From assembly GCA_003255065.1 (NCBI GenBank), contig QAOA01004753.1:703321-767320 (forward strand): a DNA stretch of 64,000 nt, given 5' to 3'. The notes beneath the pieces were generated by a model that saw only the letters and a list, made by a program, of their open reading frames with translations, was not told the DNA's origin and made no database searches. The stretch comes from Cercis canadensis. Its lineage: Eukaryota > Streptophyta > Magnoliopsida > Fabales > Fabaceae. Positions within the stretch are counted from its first letter, which is position 1. Every line of letters begins with the position of its first letter. The position numbers were made by a program, and so were the translations under genes. Below, in pieces: positions 52,303 through 63,162 of this stretch.

Positions 52303-54922
52303 TTAATTGTGAGGATAAAGACGAACAGGAAGGCCCTTTGCTGGCACGGGCATGGGATCAACGATAATGTTCTCGTCCGGAAGCAATTTCTCCCACTTGA
52401 ACCTCTTCACTAGGTTGTGCATGAACACCAGTATTTCCAATCGGGCATACTCCTTTCCTGGGCACATCCTTGGTCCACCACCGAATGGGACAAAAGTGTA
52501 AGGAGTAGGCCCATTTCCTTCGAATCTACTCGGATCGAATTTCTCGGGCTCTGGAAAATAATCTGGATTCTTATGGGTTGAATTTGCACTCCAATACAAC
52601 TATACATCAGTTAAATGAGTAAAAAATGTGAGAATAAAATCATGTGAATAATATAATGGAAATGAAAGTCATACAACATAACATATACATGAGCTCCAAA
52701 ATCCTAAAATGTTTTTTGGTTAAATGTGAGTATAATTCGCTGTGAAATAGGATATGAGTATATAACAAAAATAAAACTCATGACATATAATATTTTAGTT
52801 CGAGAATGTGTTATTATATAATTAGATTCATAGGTTATTGATAAATCTAAATATATTTTAATGAATCAATAATTTAGCTAAAAGATATGAATATATCATC
52901 ATTTATATGTCTATAAATTAAGAAACCCCGATTTCGTTTACCTTCCAGCCCTTTGGAATGGAGAAACCGTTGAAGATGAACTCATTGATGGCTTCCCTGA
53001 AGCCTCCTTGGAGTGGAGGGGCAAGTCTCATAACTTCACATGCTACGTTCCAAGAATATTTCATCTTCTGGATGTCATCCCAATTCAACAACTCTCTTAG
53101 AGATTTTGATTTTGCAATTTCCATTTGCTCTAAACAAATACAAAAAAGGCATATATTTAAATAACTACATATTATTTAATCAGGATATTCATTTAAAAAA
53201 TAAAATAAATCTTCAATGACTATACTCTTTCATGCGGGCCGCCGGCTAGTATATATAAGTGAATTAAAAGATAATATAAAGGGTTTTCACAATAATTTCT
53301 CAAAAAGAAATGGACAAATAAGAAAAGCCAAAACGTCTTTATAACTCTAAGTAATGTTTTCCATTAAAAAAAAAAAAAAAACTCTTAGTAATTTTTATGA
53401 ACTAATTATCAAAGTTAATGAACAAAGATGGCAGTTAAAGATGTGTAAAATATATATATACGTTTCATCCTGGTCCATAAACTATATATTCACAAAATCG
53501 CCATGACCGGCACTATTTTTGCGTGGTTGTTATGAAATTAGAAGTGATAGTCTTGCACCTTGTTAAAATTTGTAAAAGGTTTATAATTAATTTTAATTGA
53601 GTCTTTCAAATTTTTTATAAATTTATATGTTATTAAATATAGAAGTGTAAAGAATGTCTAAAAATAGTGTAAATGTATCACTACTCTCGTATGAAATTTA
53701 GAGCTGTAAAGTTCCTTCCCGAAGATAATAATAATAACAATAATAATTATAAATAAATAATAATGAGGTCAGTCTTCTAAGAAACCTTTAAAAAAAGAAA
53801 GTGGGTGAATGGTGAGGCAAGTTGGAATTTATACGCAAATGATGTGAAAGGGTATTGGTTGTTTTTGATGATGTATAGGCCGAAATTAGAAGAAAGCAGT
53901 AAAGTAAAGTTTATGAATAATTAGAAATGAAAAATGAAAAAAAAAGAGAGGTATTACTATTACTTACCCTCATAGACTCCTTGGTAGATGTGGGGGAGCT
54001 CGGCAAGGTATTTGACAATGAAAGTGCAAGCAGCGCTGGCGGTATCGTGTCCGCCGATCAATAGTCCAAGAATTTTATCAGCAATATTCATCTCATTCAT
54101 GTATTGTCCATCCTCATCGCAAGTTAAGAGCATGTGAGACAATATATCTTGTGTTGGTGAGGCGTTTCCCTCGGCCAAATCCAGCTTCCTCTGTCTGATG
54201 ATAGCCAAAAGCTCCTTCCTTATGAAATTGGAAGCCTTGATGGCGCGGTTGAAGGGTGTTCCGGGCAAGTCAATGGGAATTGATATGATTCCAGAGGCCA
54301 ATAAATTGAAAGGGTCTGCAAATTTTGCTATATGGTTGGGATCCTCAAGGCTAAGGAACAAACGGCAAGCCAACCAGAAGGTATACCTCTTGGCCAAGGG
54401 GAATACCATAACTTGGCTATTGTTCTCCCAACTAGAAGCAAAGTGTCTTTGAGCAATAGCGTCCATGATTCCAATATAGCGTTGGAGAGCTTCAGGCTTG
54501 AGAAATTGAGGGAGCATCTTTCTCATCTTCTTAGCTTCTTCCTTAGAGTTAGTCTGAAGGGAGGTAGGGAAGACCTTATTGACGGAGTCCGGCCACCATG
54601 CGGTAACAAGCTTGTTCTCGTTGGAGAACAAGAATTTGTTGCATGCTGCTCCACAGAACACAGCTGCGGGCTCGCCTAGGATTGAGGTTTTGAATATTTG
54701 GGACTTGAATTTCATCATACGGTCGAAGATGAACTTCTCTGGATGTCCTTTCCATCCTGTGGACAGGAACTCCAGGCTCTCACCGATCAGTGGGTACCCG
54801 ATTTTTCCCGGCGGCAGGTTTGGACCCGTAAAGGGGGACCTGTGCCTGTAGAAGAGGAAGAATAGGGAGAGGGAGATGAAAGAAACAAACAAGAGGAGAA
54901 GGGATAGATAGAAATGCTCCAT
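52303..54922 (-). CDS. CYP716A: CYP716A-type cytochrome P450 (beta-amyrin 28-oxidase-like)
   Basis: A three-exon gene: exon 1 54922-53968, exon 2 53129-52942, exon 3 52599-52303, all with GT/AG borders (GTAAGTA, GTAAAC; TTTAG, TATAG). Coding length is 1,440 bases, 479 residues plus stop, the normal size for CYP716A. Residues 5-25 are a hydrophobic ER anchor, followed by [13 protein letters not shown]. Other landmarks: the I-helix GGHDTAS, the K-helix EVMR, the PERF-type EKFDPSRF, and the haem loop [11 protein letters not shown] with its cysteine. Known CYP716A enzymes oxidise C-28 of beta-amyrin, lupeol or alpha-amyrin to acids such as oleanolic acid, using NADPH-P450 reductase at the ER. The closest remembered relative is Medicago CYP716A12. 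The substrate is inferred, not proven. No break is seen. Confidence 0.95.
52600..52941 (-). other. Intron 2 of the P450 gene
   Basis: 342 bases, AT-rich, donor GTAAAC and acceptor TGTATAG. It is phase 0, after the lysine of GFSIPKGWK. Confidence 0.9.
53130..53967 (-). other. Intron 1 of the P450 gene
   Basis: 838 bases, AT-rich, donor GTAAGTA and acceptor TTGTTTAG. It is phase 1 and splits the glutamate codon before QMEIAKS. No inserted element was recognised in it. Confidence 0.9.
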
Positions 54923-55025
54923 ACTTGATGCTCTCGATCGATCTACCTAGCTACTTGTTTGATTTTTCTCTTCTGCTTTTTGATATATCAATAATAAGTG
55001 TGAGAAGGTGGGTGCTGGCAGTCGG

Positions 55026-55036
55026 CAATTTATAGG
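55026..55036 (-). promoter_or_regulatory. Candidate TATA box of the P450 gene
   Basis: CCTATAAATTG on the minus strand, about 105 bases before the start codon, giving a short leader of about 75 bases if transcription starts 30 bases downstream. A GA-rich tract (GTGTGTGAGAGAGAGGGAGAG, about 55062-55084 on the plus strand) lies just upstream, as in many plant promoters. Confidence 0.55.
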
Positions 55037-55230
55037 CCTATATTATGCGTATGTTTTCGTGTGTGTGTGAGAGAGAGGGAGAGAGATGACATTTCACATT
55101 TTGTTTGAATTGAAGTGGCAATATCAGAATCAGAACGAGTCAAATAAAGCTTACCTCATATTTTTATCCTTAGAGAATACGAGTTTGGCAAACTCTAATC
55201 TAGTGAACTCGCTGCACTAGAGACTTTTTT

Positions 55231-55555
55231 GAGTAAAATTTATTTTTATCCGTGAAAGATATAGATATAATCAGTTTAATCCTTAAAAAAAATTTAATGT
55301 TACTTAAGTTTTTGGAATATATTTTTATGCATTAAAATAGTTATCCACCAACTCCTACCTATTAGGTTTGTCATATTGATATTTAACGTTTTATGTAAAA
55401 AGTTTTGTCAATTCGCTCAAAGAAAAATTAAACAAATAACTATTTTGATGAATAAAATTATTTTTTTAAAGATTAAAATGACGCTGAAAATATTTTAAAA
55501 ATTAATTAAATGGACTATGTCTGTATTTTTTAAGAACGAAAAAATGATTTTACTC
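55231..55555. mobile_element. 325-bp inverted-repeat element, Mutator-like family M1 (short form)
   Basis: The left end GAGTAAAATTTATTTTT and the right end, read inward (GAGTAAAATCATTTTTTCG), begin arms of about 130 bases that match at roughly 70% and include TTTAATC and ATCAAAATAGTTAT-like blocks. No coding. The flanking nine bases (GACTTTTTT / TTGTTTTTT) agree at six of nine. It shares its ends with the 1.9-kb element at 58764-60684. It lies about 300 bases upstream of the P450 start codon. Confidence 0.6.
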
Positions 55556-56511
55556 TTGTTTTTTTTAGTAAATATTGATTATATTAGATAAAAGAACATC
55601 TAGGAGCCATAAGTATACATTACAAAAGCAGGATAATGGCCTCAGATAGCTAAAACATGAGTTCTTGCCAATACTTGGTTGAGACAAACACTGGTACAGA
55701 CTTAAAAGACAAAAAGAATAAAAAAAGTGTGGATTCTGCCATAGTTGGCCAAGATATCTGCACTCCTGCTAATTGGCTTCTTGATAGATATGATTAAGTC
55801 TTCAATTCTCAAACTTGTTGAGGAGAGACCTGCAGTTTTCAATCTCAGTACCAAGAGGGTGAAAGGAGAGGAATAGTTAATAAAGAATCACATTCAACAT
55901 CAATATGGATAATATTGAGGTCCAAAATGTCAAAATTAGACGTGTAAAATATCGAGTTAGGTTAGGATGTTATATCCATACAGTTTCTTTTTTTGTTTTT
56001 GTTTTTATCAAGTAGAGGCTACACCCTTCTCGTAATTTCACTCCATCTACTCTTAATAAAATTTGAACTTTATACTTTTATATAAAATATTAAGTGCTCA
56101 AACACTAAAATATTACTTTAGGAATTCCATACAATTTTATGGCTAGACTGTGCACGATTGAATCAAGAACTTTGGATTGATCCATTAAGTGGGATCCACA
56201 CGTAATTACAAGAGTAGATTGACATGCATGTTTGCCCAGGCAACCATCTGGCATGGCTTTCTCGGGCCATTGACGAATTTCTTTTACTTTAATCAACGGG
56301 AGTTACGGGACAATTTCCAAGTATTAGTACAATACCTTACTAAGAATGATATGGTTTCTGCATTTGAAACCAGGGTACTGGTACCCTAGAAATTTGTGGC
56401 CTATGCTTGGCCAGTGGATCAGTAAACGGGAGCAATTATTTCAGCCGGTTTGGTTCTTAGCAGGGGGTTCATATAACACTAGGCCCCACTATTTAAAGTA
56501 CCTTATATATA
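55556..56511. other. Intergenic stretch, nothing recognised
   Basis: AT-rich sequence. Frames of 60-70 residues here have no motif. 56503-56511 is the left copy of the target duplication of the next element. Confidence 0.6.
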
Positions 56512-57204
56512 GCAATGTTTTAAGAACTATATCGGTGAGCGAATCGATATGACAAAAATTAATCGGTCAAACCGGTTGGACGGGTTAAATCGAAGTTTTT
56601 TCTAAGTTTAAAGACTCACAAAGAATAAAACATAAAGGATAAAGCACAAATCATTAGTGACACACATGCATTAAATAATAACGAAAAATAAGGGGAAAAA
56701 AGGAGAAGATGAGGATAATAATAAAGCAATGGGTTAATGGTGAAAGTTTTAAGTTAAAATCTATGTACTGTGTGATTATGTATTTTATAATTTTATAATT
56801 TGTACATATTTAAATATTTAATATTAAATAAATCTACTAAATAGTTAATAAATATTTTTTGTGTAATAATAAATGCAAGTCTTGAGTTGTCATAGTAATT
56901 TGGACTATGAACTATTAATTTCTTAACTATTTTGTTAATAAATATATTTATATGTGGTAATGTACTAAAAAGGTGAGATGTCATAGTGACAAAAAAGGCT
57001 GCTTTGAAGTTAGGGGTACAAGTTTGAATTTGGATGTGGACAATTTTTCTTCATTTCTTCAAAATTTTCAACCGGCCGGTTTGTGCAAAAATTGACCGAT
57101 TTAGTGGTTTTCACACTTTTAGACAGTTTAACTGCTGCAGCGGTTCAGGGGCATGAATTGAACAATTTTTCTTACCAACTAGTCTAGTCCGATTTTTAAA
57201 ACAG
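56512..57204. mobile_element. 693-bp non-autonomous Mutator-like element with 9-bp target duplication
   Basis: Flanked by perfect direct repeats TTATATATA (56503-56511 and 57205-57213). The left end GCAATGTTTTAAGAACT and the right end, read inward (CTGTTTTAAAAATCGG), share a TGTTTTAA.AA core, and both sides carry CGG-rich blocks (CGGTCAAACCGGTTGG, CCGGCCGGTTTG). A nine-base duplication points to the Mutator superfamily. No transposase. The AT-rich duplication could in part be chance. Confidence 0.6.
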
Positions 57205-57286
57205 TTATATATAGGGAGTTGCTATTTTTACAGTCTATTTTGTTAATGTCATACCTTCTTTAATATCTAAATATTTTATAGATTAA

Positions 57287-57439
57287 ATTACTCTCATTTA
57301 AAAATAATTTTTTTAAAAAAATTAACTAACCTTATACTCTCTTTCTAACTATAAAAATGAAGCTACAATTAATAAGAGTTAAAAATAATATTATGGTTAG
57401 TCAAATTTTAAAAAAAATTTATTTTTGAATGAGGGTAAT
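57287..57439. mobile_element. 153-bp MITE with ~45-bp inverted ends
   Basis: The left arm ATTACTCTCATTTAAAAATA and the right arm (read inward, ATTACCCTCATTCAAAAATA) continue for about 45 bases to AACTAACC and GACTAACC, matching at about 80%. There is no coding. The target duplication is not clear (short TA/TAA). The superfamily is unassigned. Confidence 0.65.
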
Positions 57440-57663
57440 GTAGAAAATAACGGCTTTCTATATATGGGGGTGGGACCGTTGATACCATGGGTGGAATTAA
57501 ACCAGAAATTCTTATGTAGTGATCGTAAGATTCTCATACACAAAAAACTAGAATGCATCGAAATGTCAACTTTGGCCATGTACCATTTCGGAAACGTTTC
57601 CAAAACGCGAAACGCACACCTTTGAAGGAAACGCATCCCTTTCTCTCTCTCTTTTTTTTTTCC

Positions 57664-58014
57664 CTAAAAACCAAGGAAGTTCCTGATCTCAATAGACCTG
57701 CTCCCATTGGTGATGCTAGCGTTGATGGGAAAATGAGCATAGACGAAATGGATCTTGTAGCGGTAGCCCTTGATGACACCAGTGATGAGATTCTCCACAT
57801 GACTGAGAGCAATGCTGATAGCAGCAGAGGTCTTGCGAGATCCAAACCAAGCATCGATCTTCAGCTTCCTCTTGCCATTCTCATCGGTGATGAGCTGGAA
57901 ATCGAGGTTTAGGTGCTTGCCGTGAGGACTCTCCACCTTGATGATTTTGGCATTCACCTTGATGCTCACCCCATCAGGGATGTCCATGGACTCAGAAGAC
58001 AAAATGGTCTTCAT
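57664..58014 (-). pseudogene. RPL9: 60S ribosomal protein L9 (uL6) copy, N-terminal half only
   Basis: The minus strand starts [20 protein letters not shown], the usual plant RPL9 start, and continues through [32 protein letters not shown] and SIEIRNFLG. It then leaves the family at about residue 114 (normal length about 194). About six residues usually between GK and HLNL are missing. There are no introns within this part, and a pyrimidine-rich leader precedes the start, both consistent with a retrocopy. An A-rich then GA-rich stretch follows the break, which would fit cDNA priming at an internal site. A split gene whose later exons were lost is the alternative. It is unlikely to make a working L9 protein. 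Confidence 0.8.
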
Positions 58015-58346
58015 CCTTGCCTCTTTCTCGCTCTACGAGCTCTCTCTCTCTCTACCTCTCCTTAAAACTGGACCGCATGTCTCTATCTTGTGTTGTTGCA
58101 GTTGCACTTTGAGTTAGGCACCGAACACATTACTTTAATACATTCTCTTACATTTGCAGCTCGAGAAGTGTGACATTTGTAACTCTCAACTCCACTCTCT
58201 CTTTCTCATCCTATCATCTAGTTTCGTCAACGTAATGGAGTTCTCCTTCTCCCTCAAAACGAAGTCATATTCCATGCCATCCCTTTCTTGTTTAGTTTAG
58301 TTAATGGTAAATATTTTTAGTACTTAGAGAATTTTAAGATTTTTTT

Positions 58347-58382
<36 letters not shown>

Positions 58383-58763
58383 CATACCATACCTCTATTT
58401 TTTTAAAATTGGTCGTATTAACAATTTGTACCATAGGGTATGAAACTCATACTCGTGTTACATAGACAAAAAAAAAGCATCAAACTTGTATAATAGGTCT
58501 CACATTTTTATGTGTAGATCACACATTTTTTTTGTGTTTATAAGTGTATTACTTTTAAAGTAAGTTTTTTTTCTTTTTTTGAAGTTGAGCTCTTACAACA
58601 TTGAATAAGTTTTTATTAAAGGTAAATTTTATGAATTTAATCATTAAATCATAAGATATTGTGGCTTTGATTATACATTTAGATAAATTAGACATTATTA
58701 AATATTTAATTAATCGATGATATTTACTTATATTTTAATACAATTATATGTTATTAAAAATAA
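58015..58763. other. Intergenic stretch
   Basis: No gene seen. It contains CT-rich stretches near the RPL9 leader and a TA microsatellite at about 58352-58382. 58755-58763 is the left target duplication of the next element. Confidence 0.6.
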
Positions 58764-60684
58764 AAGTAAAATCTTATTTTAGTCTTTGAAAATTTTTTAA
58801 ATTATCATTTTAATTCCTGATTTTTTTGTGTCACTTTAATCCTTCAATTTATGTTTCGTCGGCCAATTTAGTCATCCGTCTAAGTCAAGTAATAAGGTTG
58901 GATGAAAAAAGTTCACGTGGCATATTAAATGCCAACATAGCCGTTAAGTGGTAATGTGACATGTATGCTATAGCTGGAATGAATTTGGTCAAAACGACAT
59001 TGTTTTGACCCATACCCATAAATTTTTTTTTTTCATCTTCATCAGCCAAGATGGCATCGTTTAAAGAGGTATGAGGAAAGAAAAAATAAAGGGTCCTACA
59101 CAGACCAAATACGACAGCGTTCTGGCTTAGGAAGTCTATCTCATCTTCATCGTTTCTGCTCTTCTCTCTCCATGCATCTTTCCTCTTATTCTCTCTCTAG
59201 CTTCCCATATCCACCACTACAACTCAATCCAATGTGAGTTTGGAGTTCTGATTCTCTCTCGTTTTCGTCCTTGCACCGAGCTAACATCAATGGTTCTTCA
59301 TCCCTGAATTGCTAGGAGTGATGCTGCGGTTTGTGGTAGTTATCGTGGTTCTCTTGGCTTTGGCAATGGTGAAGAGTGAAGCGTAGGTATGGTGTTTAGC
59401 TAGAGGTAGTGGTGGTGACGGATTATAGTTGCTGCAATCAGCATTTTTAGTTTTCGGCTCTCTACAAATTTTCTATGTTAAGTCATCAATGTCATAAAAT
59501 GGATTTGGGTGAATTCGTTCACTGGTTTTTTTTTTTTTTTTTCTTCCTTTATTCCATTTTCCTCTTTTGAACAANTTTTTTTTTTACTTCCTTTATTCCA
59601 TTTTCCTCTTTTGAACAATGTCTATTGAGTTCCCTTTGAATCACTATCTTAAAACACCTAAAACTTGCACTAACTGCAACTTCCGAAGGAACATGATGCT
59701 CCCTCAATCCCCATCTCTTTGAAGCATATCTGAAGGTAATCTTGTTTGCATGAGAGAGAAAGGGTATAGAGAGAGAAGGATTTTCTTATCTTCTCAACAC
59801 ATAATGCTGCCAGCCTGCCACTGCCGCTGTCTTGGGGTCATCGATCGCCTATTTCCTTCAACCTTGTCACTCCCTTGCTAGCATTCCTTGGTATTTTTGT
59901 ATGACAATCTCAGTTCAAATTCCAGCATTAGTTTTCGCTGTTGATTTTTGCATTTTATCTTTCCTAAATTTGTTAAAAGAAAAGAGAAGGAAAAGGGAAT
60001 TGAGTTTATAGACAGAAAAAGAGAAAAAGATAAACACATAGTGATTTGGGGTTTGGGATGGGAAAGAATCTGGGTTGCCCCAAATGCGATTCAAGTTGGG
60101 TGAAAGAGACCATGGACTGCTAGGATGTTCTTTCGGGGGTCAACGAAGGTGTAGTGGTGGATTGAGGCTGAGGTGAAGTCTGGGAGGTGCTGATTGTTTT
60201 GAAGGATTTAGTGCGGACAATGTGTTTGATATAAGTCCAAGAAGAAGAAATGGCCTTGTGGGTCTTGAATTTAGGATGGGAAGAAGGGGAAGGTTGCGTT
60301 TCTTTGATGGTTGCTGGTGCAAGTTGTGATTTTCATGTCCTTCTCTATCACCGGCGCTGCCGTGAGTGGTGGTGGAGATGAAGCATTCAAGGTGGACAAC
60401 AATGGGACTTGCAAAAAAGACAATTATGTTTTTTATTTTTTGAAGTTAAAATGGTGCCGTTTTGAGTTAGCCCAACAACTCCTATACATGTCGTATCACT
60501 AAATAATAGTTAAGTTAACATTTAACGTGTCATGTGACTTTTTCATCTAATCTCACTAACTGGCTTAAACAGAGAATTAAATTGGCCAATGAAACATAAA
60601 TTGAAGACTAAAGTAACACAAAAAAAAAAATGAAAAATTAAAATAATTTTAAAAATTGTTTAAAACCAAAATAAGGTTTTACTC
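58764..60684. mobile_element. 1.9-kb Mutator-like element, family M1, with long inverted repeats
   Basis: The left arm (58764-about 59015) and the right arm (about 60430-60684) are inverted copies of each other over about 250 bases at roughly 75%. Paired blocks include AAGTAAAATCTTATTTT / GAGTAAAACCTTATTTT, TGTGTCACTTTAATC / TGTGTTACTTTAGTC, GGCCAATTTA in both, and CAAAACGACA / CAAAACGGCA. Flanks TAAAAATAA and TCAAAATAA agree at eight of nine, the Mutator duplication length. The centre is not transposase and is GC-richer than the arms, so it may be captured host sequence. A gap at 59575 lies inside. Confidence 0.7.
59575..59575. other. Assembly gap with short flanking duplication
   Basis: A T-rich run followed by CTTCCTTTATTCCATTTTCC occurs on both sides of the N (about 59541-59574 and 59585-59619). 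Unmerged contig ends are likely. Confidence 0.85.
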
Positions 60685-60693
60685 TCAAAATAA

Positions 60694-62530
60694 TCTAAGA
60701 GAGTCTTATTTAATTTTAAAATTTTGTTAAATTTTACAAACCTGATTTAGATCATGAGAACTTTCAATCTGGATTAAATTTTTTATTTATGCAAAATCTG
60801 ACATGTTTGATTGGCACCACAATATCTTATGATTAGCATGTGCACGGCATGGTTTTATGAACGGTTTCAGGTACCCTGGCTTTAAACGCGGTACCATAAA
60901 GGCCCCTCACTTATAAGAAATTGTCAAATACTGTTACAATTCATTAATTACTTTAAATGCTTAAGATAAATTAATGTTTGGATTGGCTACTGGAACTCAA
61001 CGTACAGCTTCTAAGGTAGTAAAGTCCAAAGCTAATCTCTCAAGCTTTTGATTTTTTATTATCTTAAACCAATCACACATTTGAATTTTTGCAGCTAATC
61101 TAAATATACATTTAATAATCTATAAATTTAACGTCACATTTGGTTATAAGAATTGACAGTTTGTGTAGAACTATAAAATTTTAAGAATTGAATGGATTTA
61201 CAAATAATTTTATGTGTGATATATTAGGATTTCTAAATCCTATTACTTTTGATGATATGATTTGTAACTTTTTAAAATTAATTTAATTCATTTCTAATTA
61301 TAAGATATTCCAAATACAATCTAAGGTATTTGATATAAGAGATATAACTTTCATTATGTACTCTCATTTTCTAATAATTTTCGCTCCTTGTAATTAGAAA
61401 AAATGTGTCCAAACTATCCATTTAATGACATTTCAACTAAAACTTTTAACATGTAAAAGATTTAACTTCTACTTTGTTCTCCCCTTTCTCAATAATTTCG
61501 CTCCTTGTAACTAGAAAAAAAATATGTTCAAGCTATCCGAGCTATCCACCATGGTAACGTTCCTTAATGCCTCTCTTTTTTCCACCGTTAAGCTTCCAAA
61601 ATGCAATAACTTCTACCATTCATGGAGGACAAAAAGTCAAAATGTGAGTTTGCTTACAAGAAACTAAGTAAATTAAGTATTTGGGAAGTCATGATTATCA
61701 GAATGGATTTTAATTCCAAGTGGAGTTTTTCCAGCAGATAATAATTAAATTTATCAGTTTTGACTTTAGCTAAAAGATAATTTAGCAGGACTTTCGCATA
61801 ATTTTTTTGTTTTCTTCCTCCCTCCTCGCCATGCACTACGTGGAGCTCGTGCACCTCGTGCACTCGATTCAATCTATTAAAATATGAAAATTGAAGCCTT
61901 CCATTAGATACGATCTCCCCACATATTCATAATGGCTTGTCCATGAATCTTAATGTCTTGTTCGGCAATAAACTGAAAATAATAAAAATAAAAAAGTGAC
62001 CAACTATTTTTTTTTTTTCTCTTCTTTGAATATATTGTAAAAATGAAGAANAAAAAAAAAACTGTATAAAAGAAGAGAAACATATCTCTATTGTATCACA
62101 GGTTATTGTAACTCTATTTAAATAATTCGTACTTCAAGTAATAGTAAAACTGTCTTTAACTTGAAAACATATCTCTATTACACATGTGGGTCTTACAAGT
62201 TGTAATATTGAGTAATTTAATTTTTTTAAATCTTTACAATGACATTAAATTTATATTTTGGATCCCAAATAAACCCTCACTTAGTAAAGTAACTTAATCG
62301 TCCCATTTTTTTTTTTTGTGTAAATAGTCGTCTCCATTTTTCAATATTAATTACAGCATACCTGGTCAACAACGTGATGGGACTCGGAGGCGCCTAAGCA
62401 ACAAATAATACCCCACTTTCTTTCAAGTTTCAACAGTGAAATTAATAAACTATCTTCCTCGCGACTCGCGCTTTACGAAACCTAGTATTAATTTAATTGA
62501 ATTGTATAGAATCCATAGAGAATTTCTCTC
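60694..62530. other. Intergenic stretch with a diverged tandem duplication
   Basis: AT-rich. 61345-61421 and 61464-61550 are related to each other: AATTTTCGCTCCTTGTAATT and AATTTCGCTCCTTGTAACT, both followed by AGAAAAA and AAGCTATCC/AAACTATCC. No gene was recognised. An N in an A run is at 62051. Confidence 0.5.
62051..62051. other. Assembly gap in an A run
   Basis: An N at the start of an A homopolymer. Confidence 0.85.
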
Positions 62531-62589
62531 CTAATAATAGTGATAATGGTAACCCAATTTAAAATTCATTTTCATAATGATAACATATC

Positions 62590-62953
62590 CTAGCACAAAA
62601 AAAGAAAACAAAACTGAATAATGAAAGACGAAAACACAGTTAACTAGTAAGTCCTTTTCATACTTTATTTCCTCACTTATGTTGATAATGACGTGAACAT
62701 TGTTCCATATGTTGCAAATTAAAAAAAAAAAACTTGTATAATTTCTTGAAGTCATGNAGAAAACAAAACTGAATAATGAAACGCATTACCACAGAAAAGA
62801 CGAAAACACAGTTAACAAGTAGTAAGTCCTTTTCATACTTTATTTCCTCACTTATGTTGATAATGACGTGAACGTTGTTCCATATGTTGCAAATTAAAAA
62901 AAAAAAACNGTTGCAAAAAAAAAAAAAAAAACTTGTATAATTTCTTGAAGTCA
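62590..62953. other. Duplicated flank around two assembly gaps
   Basis: AAAGACGAAAACACAGTTAA and the ~120 bases that follow occur at about 62625-62756 and again at about 62797-62953, with the N positions 62757 and 62909 between and inside. Small differences include CTAGTAAG versus CAAGTAGTAAG. This is most likely one locus assembled twice. Confidence 0.75.
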
Positions 62954-63162
62954 TGGTTGTAAAAGATTGCTAATGAAATGAAATGAAGCATATTTTGTAT
63001 TACTGTTAATCTGTGTATATATATACAGTTACAGATAACTAATTCAAAATAATTTACAAATAGGAAATCCTAATTCTACTGTGTAATTATTATTCAATAT
63101 TTGAACTATTTACAACAATTTTGGAGTTTGTTTAGGAGTTTGTTGAGGAGGTTTCTCTATCA
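62954..63162 (-). mobile_element. 3' LTR of the Ale-like element
   Basis: On the minus strand it starts TGATAGAGAAACC right after TTGCAGGGGCG (63162) and probably ends TTTTACAACCA (62954), about 209 bases. Short LTRs are normal in the Ale group. An ATATATACAG core at about 63015 may be the TATA region. The right boundary is inferred only from the CA end. Confidence 0.5.

Noticed and set aside
54198-54851. Plus-strand frames of 84-115 residues
   Set aside because: They overlap P450 exon 1 on the opposite strand and have no independent support.
57553-57912. Plus-strand 119-residue frame
   Set aside because: Antisense shadow of the RPL9 fragment.
60311-60502. 63-residue frame with a hydrophobic start, considered as a small secreted protein
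   Set aside because: It lies inside the Mutator-like element M1 and runs into its right inverted arm. No homology was recognised.
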